Positions 9,801 to 20,961 of a stretch of DNA of 64,000 nt are shown here, one piece after another (the first letter of the stretch is position 1; each line of letters starts with the position of its first letter). Both the position numbers and the translations under genes were made by a program. The DNA comes from Otatea glauca (taxonomy: Eukaryota > Streptophyta > Magnoliopsida > Poales > Poaceae), in NCBI GenBank assembly GCA_036346275.1, contig CM070717.1:7933178-7997177 (forward strand), read 5' to 3'. The notes under the pieces were generated by a model, which was not told the DNA's origin, did not search any database, and worked only from the letters and a program-made list of their open reading frames with translations.

Positions 9801-11183
9801 TCCATAAGCAACTTAGCTCCCAAACACCCAAGGCTAGATCTAAGCTCGGATCCTGGGGCTTGGACTAAGAGCACACACTTAAGATTCACCACTTTAAATC
9901 CATTCTTGGTTGCAAAACTTTGAGAAACGAACGAATGCGAAGCTCCAGATTCAAACAAAACTATAGCAGGTACTGAGTTGACCAGGAACTTATCTAGTAC
10001 GACGTCTGTAGCCTCCTGAGCTCCATCAGCAGTGATGTGGTTGATCCTTCCACGCACAGTTGATTGCGGCGCTGCTCCGGCTTGACTTGGCGCGCGATTT
10101 CCTCCTGATGCTGGTGCCTTGGCAGGTGTTGTTCCCAAGTTGAAACGAACTGGTGTGATGCCTCCCTTCTGTGGACACCTATTAGAAAAGTGCCCTGGCT
10201 CGTTGCATGTGTAGCATCTTTTCACTGCAGACTGCTGATTCCCTCCTGGTGCATTGTTGCCCTGTGCTGGTGTTTGAAAATTCTGATTGGCAGGGCGAGG
10301 TGCAGGGGTTGATGTCTTGTTCACAGCTGGTTGTTGGAATCTAGCAAATTGTTGTGGTGACATCCTCAAACGTAGGTGGTTTGGACGTCCACCCTGATTA
10401 GTCATTAAGCGCTTACGGCTTTCACCCAGCTCTTTGCGCTTATCCTTTAGGATCAAAGCCTTATTCACTAGCTCCTGAAAGTCTGGAAAATTGTGGGTAA
10501 TCAGTCCCACCTGCAGTCCTGAATTCAGTCCCTTCATGAAACGAGACTACCTAGCTTTGTCCGTCGCTACGTCTTCAGGGGCATTGCGAGCTAACTGAGT
10601 AAATTTATTCAGGTATTCGGCCACTGGTTGGCCTCCTTGTTTGAGCCACGAACTCTTCCTTCTTAGGTCCATCATTCCCTCAGGGACATGATCTTGGCGG
10701 AAAGCATTTGTAAACTCCTCCCGTGTGATCTCTTGTGGGGCTCCATGAGCGCACGATAATTCTCCCACCATTCTCGGCGGTTCCTTCCAATTGATGAGAG
10801 GCGTAGAGCACCTTCTCATTGCCTTCACATTGCGTGATGTGCAACTTCTTTTCAATAGTCCTAAGCCAGTCATCGGCTTCCAAAGGATTCACATTTCCTG
10901 AGAAGGTTGGTGGCCTAGTCCTCATAAAATCTGATAGCTTTGAGTGAGGTCTAGGTCCACCATGGTTGTTGTGAGCTACAGGGTTGTTGTTGTTGGCTGC
11001 TGCGTTGGTTATCTGCTGCATCTGCTGCATCATAGTCTGCATCAGTTGAGTCTGCGCGGCAAGAAACGCTCCCAGATTCTGCATGTCCACTGGCGGTGGT
11101 TGAGGGCTGCCTCTATCGTTGGTGTTGTCGTTCTGGCGCGGTCCACTTCCTGAAGCTCCGTTGTTCCCTCGAGTATTCACCAT
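6842..11183 (-). pseudogene. Degraded gag-pol of element 1
   Basis: The minus-strand reading starts with MVNTRGNNG at 11183. The gag core is followed by a CCHC zinc knuckle (CYTCNEPGHFSNRC, near 10200) and an aspartic protease whose active-site triplet reads ESG rather than the usual DSG (LFESGASHSF, near 9950). RT blocks follow (KKDGSLRMCIDYRALNEV near 9310; the region around 9020-9050 encodes the FIDD catalytic box), then RNase H, an HHCC zinc finger (HDSKYSIH...CDLC) and an integrase core with GMDFITGLPK. Frames break near 10780, 9450, 9180, 9010, 8330 and 7480, and an in-frame TAG lies near 10545. The second integrase aspartate is replaced (SHERTQFTS where the family has an aspartate). 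The chromodomain between the HVSQL block and the ATWERE tail is gone. There is no single product. Confidence 0.9.
6914..7006 (-). repeat. 31-bp direct repeat at a deletion scar in element 1 pol
   Basis: An identical 31-bp segment occurs at 6914-6944 and 6976-7006, separated by 31 bases. On the minus strand the first copy encodes AYQLELPQSL. The second copy follows the HVSQL codons and runs straight into the last codons of pol, replacing the chromodomain. The two joins share the short homology AGCTTA. Confidence 0.9.
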
Positions 11184-11460
11184 CTGATGATTGCCTCTTA
11201 GGTTAGGGAAGGTAGACGTAGCATAGATAAGAAGTAAGAATTTCTAAAGCGGGGAGATTGGTTATACCCAACTGAAATAATTCTTTATTATTCTTGGTAT
11301 GGCTGCTTATTTAAGCCTACAAGCTTTGCAACACATACTGCACACTCAGCATTACAAAGAAGCAAACTAAACACGAAACCTTAACGTCAACTAAAAAGGT
11401 AAAGACTAACTTAAAGACGCGACTCACACTCGAGTCTCAACACAGCTCCAAGGCTGACAC

Positions 11461-12253
11461 TCACTCATCCAGCCACCCTGGCTGAGGCTGATCCGGCGCA
11501 TACACCGGCGGATGAGCGGGCATAGGAGCGAACCTATCCTGATGACCTACTACTGGGTCCTCTACAACCACGGGGTCTGCACTCCCCTCTGGCTCCCACT
11601 CTCGCTCCTCTGGATCCTCCTCGGACTCCTCTGCTGGCTCCTGAACTTCTCGAGTCACACGCTCCAGCTCGTCCTCGATCGCCTCTAGGGCCTCTCCCAG
11701 CTCAGTGATCATCCCGATGGCTGAAGCACGGGTTACCTCAAGCTCCTGCTCTGCCACTCTAAGTGCCTCGCATACGTCTCCAACTCTGAGTAGTCTCTCT
11801 CATATGATCCTCACGGGCAGGGCGAACTCGCAAGGTGTACGCGGTGGCACACTCGTTCTCCACGATCCGTCGGCGTCGGCATGCTTGAGCGTCTGGGTGA
11901 AGTCGGAACAACGAGTCGTGAAGCTCGTCGGCGTAGTCGCGCGAGACACGGCGAAGAGCAAGTCGGCGACCTCTGAATTGCAACCTCGTCACGAGAATCT
12001 TACGCGAGATGTTGATTGGCCTGCTAGCTTCTTCGTTCTCCCGAGCGTAGATAATCAGCTTGCAAATAAATCCTCGGTGTACACCATTAACTGACCAGCT
12101 GCCTCCTCGGTAAAGCGGACGATAGAAGCCTCCCAGCGTCTGAAGTACTCTCCACAGCTCCATGGCATAGCTGCCAGTTGACTCCTCGAAGGTCGGAACG
12201 ATCGGCATCTGCTCCACAAGAACTTTGAATAAGTTCTCCACCCAAAACGGCAA
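11461..12253 (-). CDS. orf0 of element 1 (two adjacent reading frames ahead of gag)
   Basis: Between the PBS and gag, on the same strand, lie a 164-codon frame (12253-11759) and a 98-codon frame (11757-11461) offset by one base, so they may be one ORF split by a frameshift. The first contains RGFICKLIIYARENEE, a basic stretch, then RDYADELHDSLFRLHPDA. The second is a glutamate-rich helix (ALEAIEDELERVTREVQE) followed by an acidic, proline-rich tail ending QPGWLDE. Extra ORFs (orf0) ahead of gag are known from some rice gypsy elements; their role is not settled. The LH...RLxP block resembles one in element 2 orf0 (LHSAYRLYPSRSP). I cannot assign a function. Confidence 0.6.
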
Positions 12254-12405
12254 GTAAAACGGGTAAATTCAGCAAAGGCGAGAAGTAGAGAATGAGATGA
12301 GTCGAGAGTGTTTTATTAGTCAAGTTTAGATTTTCTTTTAGAAAATAGTTTGGACACACACAAGACACCTCCATACTATCTAGGGCCAAGACCTACAGTC
12401 AGTAT

Positions 12406-12417
12406 GCTCTGATACCA
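12406..12417 (-). other. Primer-binding site of element 1 (initiator Met tRNA)
   Basis: The minus strand reads TGGTATCAGAGC, the standard complement of the tRNA-Met 3' end, five bases from the LTR boundary. Confidence 0.95.
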
Positions 12418-12422
12418 CCTCT

Positions 12423-15400
12423 CAGAAGGACCCGAATCCACCGATTGAACCCTTTGTGTTTACCGCACTAGTCCCAGGATCAACGCTAGTGCACACAGCT
12501 TAACATTGGTACATATCACATCATACACAACGATAATAGAATAATAGTTCATTTATTGATATAGCTAAATGTATGATCTTATGACCAACTTACATTATTA
12601 AGCCACGCAGGCAAGACCGAAAATATAACTAATGATTAAGCAAATGGAAAATAGAAACGTAGATAGCTCATCAGTTCACCACGGGCAACCGACAAGGCTC
12701 GGACCCTAATGACTCGTGTCTTCACGGACTTCATCTTCCAAAACAGGTGTAGATTCTTCAACTGTTGATTATTGTTGTTTGGCAAGGGTGAGTACTTAAG
12801 GCACTCAACAAGTTGTGCACTGAATGCAATTCTATGTATCTATATGTAAAGCTTATTCCAATGGATAGGCTATCATGGCTATTTTGCAATAAGCAGCATT
12901 TATGAACAAATACAGTAAATGGATTGTAAAGAATGTAAAACAAATAGCAATAATAAATAACTTCAGTATTTCTCAAGTAAACCAAGTTTCCAATCCTAAG
13001 TCAAATTTCATCTTCCATATGGCATTCCGCCATCCCAACCAAGTTGTCCAATTAATTAAGCTAACCCTTAACTGTAATTCCCGAACATTGCTCAATACCG
13101 CGAGCACGGCTATCCGAATAGTTTCACACTCTGTAGAGGTTATGCACTTTACCCACGTGATACAACCAAACACCACCAAGGCGAGTGATTATAACAAAGC
13201 CTTTACAATGCTCTGGCTTAACCCGATACTACCCGCGAAGGTTTCAACACTGGTGGGACTGGTTACCACATCCAGGGCCCCCCTCTTGCGCCATGTGAAT
13301 TACACCATAACTCGGGAACTCACACCGACCACGATAGTACCAAAATTAAGACATTGCAAATTACTCAGCTAGGCTGGCCCATACCAGACATGTGGTTGCA
13401 TGATTGACTTAGGTCAAAGGCTTGCAAGGTTAAGTCCTTAGTGTGATCAAGGCAAGACATCCACATACCATCTGCCCATCGGGCCCACCTTGGCCTCCTC
13501 GCCCCTTTCCACTTGCCCCAATCTAAGTTATTATCACCCAGTTGATTACCAAGCACCACGTGCCATCAACAATTCAACATCGTTGCGTGACATGACTCGC
13601 AACAACAACTCAATCTCATCGTGTGATCCCACATGACACACAAGTTCATAATATTGTTCCATATTCCATTAATCAAGATTAATTATCAATGATTCTGACA
13701 CATGTGATGACGTGGCACGGTTAGGCAACTAATACGAACTAATCCTCCAATGTTGATTATAATTATTAACCAACTATATTTAACCAATCTAGGGTGACAA
13801 TGGATCATGGCATACAATGACAAGGTAGGGTGTAGATCAATCTGGTCTATTAGCTAAACCCAATCTAATTTAAAACAATTGTTTATTTCAAATATATGCA
13901 ATAGGGTAAAACGAACATAGCAATTTTATAAACATGGGTTCAACATGATCAAAGCACAACTTGGCTTGGAATAGGTCTGATCTGTTCGGAACTTGCTCTT
14001 GATTTGCTGGATCTTCCTCCGAAGCGTCACACAATTCAACGTCTACGCGTACCGAAGAAGAAAAGCAAATAAATACCAAAACAGAGAGCAACTGAACTCC
14101 GAAAAGCAAATAAATACCAAAACAGAGATCAACTAGATATTAATTAAAATTAAATAAAATTCAGCATTAAATAGATATTAATTTTACAAATTTCTAGAAA
14201 CTAGAATCACTCAAATCCGAGTTACGAAGCAAAAGATATAGCCTTTTGAAGTTTGAAATAACATCAAATTGCAAAAATCGAAAATCAGATTTAATGATTT
14301 ATTTTTATTCCGAAAATAGATTATCTGCGTCATCATGGCGTCACCATGACGCCAGCGCTGAACCGGACCAATCAGAAACCGACACGTGTCCCGGGCGTAT
14401 GGACCCGGTCCACAGCGTCGGGTTGGTTCACCGCAGACGCGGTCCATGGCGCATCGGCCTCTGCGCCCGCCACACGTCGGCTCCCGATTGGTTGCGGGCG
14501 GTGGCGTGATCTGGCGCACTCAGATCCCATCCGACGGTTGCCGACCGGTGCACACGCGGCAAGATCACGAGCACAGGTTTCAGATCCAACGGACAGCGAT
14601 TAATGAAGGTTTTACGGCTCACCGAGAACACGCGGCTGAATCAGAGACGTCGGGCGAAGATCCAACGGTCCAAAGCTTCTCCGCTGCTAATGGCGTCGCC
14701 TGAGACAAAATCCGCCGGCGAGGAAGGCGATGACGCTCCATGGGCGCCCGGCAAGCTACGGGCGGCGAAGACTCGGGGTTACGATGCGGCGCGGGACAAG
14801 GATCTCAACGCACCGGCGGTTCCTTAAATAGGCGTCACGGAGGAGCGTGCGAGGCGAAGGACACGGACTCGAGTCCACCGAGACACGGCCGCGCTGGCGG
14901 AAGAATCCGAGGCGGAGGCGACACACGAGGACCCTCCGATGATGCATTGAACGAGCGGTGAGATTCGCGGAGGCGTGGTGGATCAGATCCGCCCGAACCA
15001 ACTAACGAACCCGATCTTTCCTTTCCTAAATCGACACGGCTTAATCGACCATCCGATTCCCATCCCACGGTTGGTCGAGGCTAGGGTTTGGTTTTACGCG
15101 AAAACCGACCGTCCGATGCAAGATCAAGGGCTGCATTGCGCACCTCAACTCACGGGCGGCCGACGCATACGGCTCATGGGCTCGGCCCATTCTTCGTTCA
15201 AAGGAATTTTACGGCTTTAGCAATTAAAATAATTCGTAAATTCGTTTTATTTATTTTAAGCAATAAAACTATTAGGAAAAATCCTGGAAAAATCTCAAAA
15301 ATACTTTGGGACATTCTGGACTTAAATAAAATATTTTTGGAAAAACTTTATTTTAACTTTGCACAGATTTAAATAAGTTTGAATAAAAGGCAATAAACTT

Positions 15401-15512
15401 GAAATAAGAATTAATTCAAATAAATCCAGAAAAATCCAAATAAATTCCAGAAAATCATAAATGCACTTTTAAGCAATAAACTAATATTTAAGCAAAATTT
15501 TGGGATGTTCTA
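12423..15512 (-). repeat. 5' LTR of element 1
   Basis: The LTR is 3,090 bp and matches 3744-6801. The outer end reads GGGATGTTCTA in place of GGGATGTTACA and the inner end has lost its TG/CA form (CAGAAGG in place of TGTAAGG), so both termini have drifted. There are small indels near 14100 (a short duplicated block) and 14960. The TSD on the outer side is intact. Confidence 0.95.
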
Positions 15513-16709
15513 ACATCCATACACTAGAAATAATAACAGAGTAGCACATATAGTTAAAATCGAAACATAGGGAATTTTTTAAATAATAATACTAACAAAA
15601 TTATAGAAATAATATGCGAAAAAATTATGAAACATGCCTCTGTGGCCGTTTAAATGCTCACAGAGCCTCTGCCACCATGTTAAGTGGCAATAGAGGCTCT
15701 CTAGTCATTTGAAATGTGACAAGAGTGCCACGCATGCGACTAGGTTATCTGCCCATTTTGGCTCAGCCTGCAATGCCCGCTTGATGTAGTTGGCAAGGAA
15801 CTCCGATTGAAGCCTAGCCATGGTCGAAGATACAATCTCGGGGTCGACGAACCCAACTCGTTGTTAACCCGTCACAGCTCGCTACCTCATTGTCTTGCAA
15901 CTTGTGTTGAATGTTAACAACATAATACAAAATCCTATAAAAGTCATAGGCTCATGTTGTATGGTGCGATACTCACAGCGTCTAGGATCGTACAGTAGAA
16001 ATATTGATGGCTATCAGGCGGTATAAATGGAAGCAGATCCACAAAACTGACTGGGAATGTCCCATGCTCCTTATGGTGGAAATGTACCCCTCGATAACTC
16101 GCATTTAAATTGACGTGGTGCTTGGCCCCAATCGCTTTGTAAATGTACCATCTATAGAGAAGCGAGTGCACAGGCCTAGAGCATTCAATTCGTTGCTAGG
16201 CAATAGGGGCTTTCCATATACTTACCCCTTAATATCTTGAGGGGGCTCTATGGCCTATGTCAACTTTCCCTTCTGAACAGAAGGAGTTGCCAAGTTCAGG
16301 ACAAAGGGCTTTTCATGTATTTTAGAGGGCGTTGTGGCCTCTGTGTACTTTGACTTCTTGACAAAAGGAGTCTTCGAGGTCTACTGTGGTTCGTTGGCTA
16401 TCGTGCTAATCCTTTTGCGCACCAGCTTTGCAGTCTACGTAGAAGTCGACTTGGATAGAGGAGATGTCATGGTGGTGAGAGCAGGAGCAGGAGTAGGTGC
16501 AGGTACGATAGGAACCTACAAAGCACATGCATATGTAACGTATTGCAGTACTGGAATGATCGAGAACAAGCGGGTGATTTGTACCTTGACAAATACGACA
16601 CCCGTCATGGGCCAATTGACGAACAACATCCGTGTTTGCCTGAGAGTGGTGATATCTTCGTTCGGGAGGAACTCCAGCACATGAGATAAGAACTTTTCGT
16701 GGATATAGT
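15513..16709 (-). pseudogene. Degenerate ancient locus, left part (probably CACTA ORF remnant)
   Basis: On the minus strand, long stretches read as protein interrupted by stops. 16171-15944 gives SLYRWYIYKAIGA-like sequence, then GVHFHHKEHGTFPVSFVDLL and a PPDSHQYFYCTIL block. 16700-16560 reads EFLPNEDITTLRQ, then WPMTGVVFVK, followed by a Pro/Ala/Thr hinge (VPAPTPAPAP) near 16490. Two related blocks of about 100 bases follow one another near 16200-16380. These features recall the second ORF of grass CACTA/En-Spm elements, but I cannot name the domain with certainty. The same frame resumes across element 2 at 48105 (GYMRVQVDY side), so this locus predates element 2. About 160 AT-rich bases at 15513-15640 carry no coding signal. 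Confidence 0.5.
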
Positions 16710-17825
16710 TGTAACATCCTGAAAAATGAGTAATAATAAGAAATTAAATGATATATTTTAAGAAGTTTTAATTTGTTTTTACCTAGATTTTCTGAATTTT
16801 TCTATGAGTTTTCTTGACTTCTTTTGATTATTGCTTATAAGGAAAACTGTTTTTCTAATCAATCAACCATTACTTAAGTAATAAGAAAAGATTTGTGAAA
16901 CAAAAAACAAGAAAAACTACTGTAAAAATTTGTGGAGCGATCCAGAACTCAAAATATAATTTTTAAAGTCATGAAAAAATATTAAATGATGAAAAGAAAG
17001 GTCATTAATGAAACAAGACTAGTAATAGTGAAAATGTCAGAAATTAAATGATCATAATTTCGATGGGAAAATATTTATATTATCTTCTCCCTGGATAGAT
17101 TCATATGCATTAAAAATATCAGGAGATGATCTTTAGGTTTGTTATTTATAAAAATTCAAAAACTGAATAGTTAGAAATCTGGAAACTTCAATGTCAGAAT
17201 TTTATTAATTAAACTGTCAAGAATCTGAAGCTCACAATTTTACTAGAGTATAATGTGCATATAAGGAACCTGGTAAAAATTGTATAAAATTCTTAGTAAG
17301 ATATATGTATATTAATAAATATAAAACCGAATGCAGAAATTTGTGCATAGTGCACTGTCAGAATAATTGTAAATTCTTCAGGCGTCAAATAGGTCTGAAA
17401 TTTTTATGGTAGATCCTAAACTAGCTCAGGTACACTCAGTAAGTTCCTCGTTAATTTACCGATTGGATAGGAAATGGATTCAGTGAATCAAATCCAGCCT
17501 CTTGCAGTTCAAGTTGAACTTCTCCTTTGCTCACTCTGCCATGCGGGTCCGAATCACTGTGTGGTCCCACATCGCCACCACACCACCGCCTTCTTCTTCC
17601 TCCTCATGGCCGTGCTCTGCGTGGCCGAGCCATTTTCGCCGGCTGTAGCTCGCGCCACTGCAGCGCCTACGCTTCGCCCGAGGTAACCGCCTCTGCCAAA
17701 CCCTGCCACGCATCGTCCTCGCCCGGATTTTCCGCAATCCGCCCATCCCTTCTCTTGTTCTAGCGCCGCAAAAACCCGTCGAGTTCACACCAGGTGTTGG
17801 CTCATCTACAGCGTTCCCCTCGGCC

Positions 17826-17833
17826 TATAAATA
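17826..17833 (+). promoter_or_regulatory. TATA box in element 2 5' LTR
   Basis: TATAAATA lies within CGGCCTATAAATACCGC. The same box is kept in the 3' LTR copy at 42933-42940. Its position about 1.1 kb into the LTR is reasonable for the U3/R boundary, so transcription probably starts about 30 bases downstream. Confidence 0.6.
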
Positions 17834-19073
17834 CCGCAGCTGGATCGCCAGAGAGTGCTCATCAAAACCCCTCTTGTTTCATCCCGTATACTCAACTGAT
17901 CACATCCAATTTCGCGATTTCTTGAATCAGCCGAAGAACCCTAGCTTTCGGTTCATGATCGATTGAAGGTGATACAAGCAACCATTCCTCAATTGCTTTC
18001 GGTTATAGCACCACCAGCTCTCACGAATCAAAACACCTCTGTTGTTTCCAGGAAATTCCGACCGGAGCCCCGTCGCCACTACGCCCCCTTCTTCTCCAAA
18101 ACCGGCGATCGATGGTGAGCTAATCCGACTCTCCTCTGAGCTTCCTTTTGGCAAAAATGAAACCGCCGAACACGTAGATGCTAGAACCAGAACCCATTCC
18201 ACCAGAGATGCCTTCTGTCGCTGGCGTGGCTAGTCGTAGCGACCTCCGCCGCTCGGCCACGACGGCGACCCATCTCCGGTCATCGCCAAGAGTCATTAAG
18301 CTGTCCCATAGAAGCGCATTAGCACGCTGAAGCCGTAGGTGCTACCCATTCCCCCTTCCGGAGTTAGTTCGCCGTCGGCGAGCCCAAGTTCACTGGGCTC
18401 TGCTCTGTGCCTCTGAGTCGTGGGCCCGAGAAGTGAGTGACTGCGTCCGGGTCCTTTGCGCAAACATTGAGTCACTACCAGGTGGGCCCGAGATGTCAGC
18501 GTCTGGGTTCGGTTCGAATGAGACCTGATGGCGCGAAGCAAAAGCCGCTTTCATCGTAGCGAAAGCGTATTTTGCTATGTTCAATTGATTTTTAAATCGG
18601 TTAAAAATTCAAACTTGAATATCTTTCGCATTTGAAATCCAAATGAGATGAAACCAATTTCTAAATTCATCTAAAATCAAGAGGTTCCAGAATAGGAAAA
18701 AATATTTTGAAAATCTATTTCGGAAAAATATTTTAATACAAAGGTGAATAGCACATATGAAAGTAGACTATGGAAATTTTGCAAACAAGGTTAATATTAT
18801 TTGGAACCAATTTTATTAAGATCTTTATTCTGCTATGAATCCATTTCTATAAAAATATTTGGGTAACTTGTTGTTTTATGTCTTTTCTATTAAAGGTTAA
18901 TATTACTAGTAACTATGCTATAATAACCAATTGAAAAAGAAAAGAATTTTGGTAGTTTGTTAAACATATTTCTTTTCAACATATTGGTAGGATAATGTTA
19001 GGCTAGGTAAAAATATAATGAACTATACAAATAGGATGAAATTTAGTATGAAAGAAGTATAATAGGTATATAC

Positions 19074-19076
<3 letters not shown>

Positions 19077-19162
<86 letters not shown>
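19077..19162. repeat. (TA)n microsatellite in element 2 5' LTR
   Basis: About 43 uninterrupted TA dinucleotides. The equivalent site in the 3' LTR is the target of a 1.56-kb insertion, so this copy shows the empty site. The YI repeat reading frames across it are meaningless. Confidence 0.97.
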
Positions 19163-19169
<7 letters not shown>

Positions 19170-20961
19170 GATCATTTGAGACCATGCTGCATCTAGCAAT
19201 CAGTTCATGAAAATGAGATAGACCACTTAATGTGCTATGCCCAATAATATGGCAGTCAGAAATTTAATAAGGAATGTTTGATTTTAAAAATCTTAAAATA
19301 CCTTGCTTTGCATGTGAATCCTATTAACAACATACTATGTTATGATATCATTATAAGTCAAATCTCTCCACTTCAAATAATTTTAGCATCTAAAATTCAT
19401 TAAAACAAAAAGGAATAACTCATATAATGCAAGAAGTACTTGACACCATTTAGACCAAGATAGTAAAAGTAGGTATGAACAAAAAGAAACAGTATAACCA
19501 GATCAATTTGAATTATAATCTTGTTAAAAGTAACACCCTCGTTCTTGTAAGAAAGTTGTAGTATGATTTTTTGTCTGTCTTCTTTTTGCCCTTATACTTG
19601 TTTGCTATTTGTTGTATGTTATTCTTGATGGTCGACGAGTAGATTCCGACGAACCTGAATTAGCAGACGACGACCTCGCCGACGATCCGGACTTTATACC
19701 CAACTACGATCAGCAAGGCAAGCACCCCCTTGATCATTTTGATCCTAATACTTCAAATATTTACTTTCCATGATTGCAAAACTATTATGCATGCTATGTT
19801 GGAATATTGGTAGATATACCTGATGTTTCATGGAACTTCCTTCATAAGTTTGAATATATGAACCTTGTTAACCATAGATAAAGGGGTAGACATTACATAA
19901 TGTCAAATTGGGTATACACGACTAATAATCATGCTTAGCCATGCTCATTAGCAACGAAGTTGATCATCAAAGTTGATTTTTGAGAATTAAAATGGTTGGT
20001 TATGACATGATGTCAATTGTTGGTATTTTGACTAAAACCCCCAAAATAAAACTATGGTTTAGATGCGAGTAATTATTGGCAATAGCCGATTGTGCAAGAG
20101 ATGGACTTGTACGATGTGTAGGGTGGAGCATTGACCGTGTCGGATTAAGCACCGAGCTATGGGTTGTTTTCAAGCCAAAATTCCGTGCAACCACAAGTGC
20201 TGGGATGGGGCAGCCTTAACCTATTAAGTTGCTTAGGTCTGGCTTTGCACATTGGTAGGCGGGAGATGGTAGGAGCAATCCTTTCTAGGTTTGCTTATAA
20301 GGGCTTCCACACTTCGTTGTGGGTAAAATGCATATCGGTATAACGATGTATGCCTTGGTATGGAAAAAACCTTTACCGCAGGGATTTACTGCTTCTATCA
20401 CAGGGAATTACTGCTCTTATTACCACTTTATATGACTGGGATACACTATCATGTTTCTTCTCCATAACAAGGATTTAACGTCATCGGGCTGGTGCAAAGT
20501 TAGGCTTAAACAATGTAACTGTTATGTCATGATCACCATGCCGACATTCCAAAGGAAGAGTGTCAACTGACCTGGCAAAAGTGGCAGATCATTTCTTGTA
20601 GGTAAAGTTGTACGCCTCTGCAGAGTGTAAATCTAATTAATTAGCCGCGCCTACGGTTAAAGGCACTTGGTAAAGTCATCACATGGTTAGAGTTTTAATA
20701 TTTCCAAAATGATTTGACAGGAAAATGGTGTTATGGAATATGTATAATTCATGTCAGGGGATGACATGGGAATGGATGGAATCAGTCAGATCGGCTGTGA
20801 TATGAGGATTGATATACGCTGAATTAATACTTCCTTATTACAATAAGATGCTTCTTTACAAACTTCGGTTACAATCTAGTATGCGCTTATGTTTTGTTTT
20901 GCCAATGCAAAAACAACTGTAGAAACCATTCCATTGCTATGTCTTGCATTTACTTCTAACT

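Larger units (their letters stand above)
3744..15512 (-). mobile_element. Ty3/gypsy LTR retrotransposon, element 1 (complete, defective)
   Basis: The boundaries are set by identical 5-bp target-site duplications ACATC at 3739-3743 and 15513-15517. Read on the minus strand, the order is 5' LTR (15512-12423), Met-tRNA PBS (12417-12406), orf0 (12253-11461), gag (from 11183), protease, RT, RNase H, integrase, PPT (6814-6802) and 3' LTR (6801-3744). The integrase-after-RNase H order makes it Ty3-type. The gag start MVNTRG and a surviving ATWERE-type C-terminal tail suggest a chromovirus of the Tekay/Del kind. The coding region has several frameshifts, at least one nonsense codon, a lost integrase catalytic residue and a deleted chromodomain, so it is not autonomous. 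Confidence 0.95.

Noticed and set aside
16334..16684. A 116-codon plus-strand ORF
   Set aside because: The minus strand of the same interval reads as decayed CACTA-like protein continuous with flanking blocks; the plus frame is its shadow.
19003..19185. Tyr-Ile repeat ORFs across the (TA)n runs here and at 45630-45916
   Set aside because: They are translations of a dinucleotide repeat with no coding meaning.
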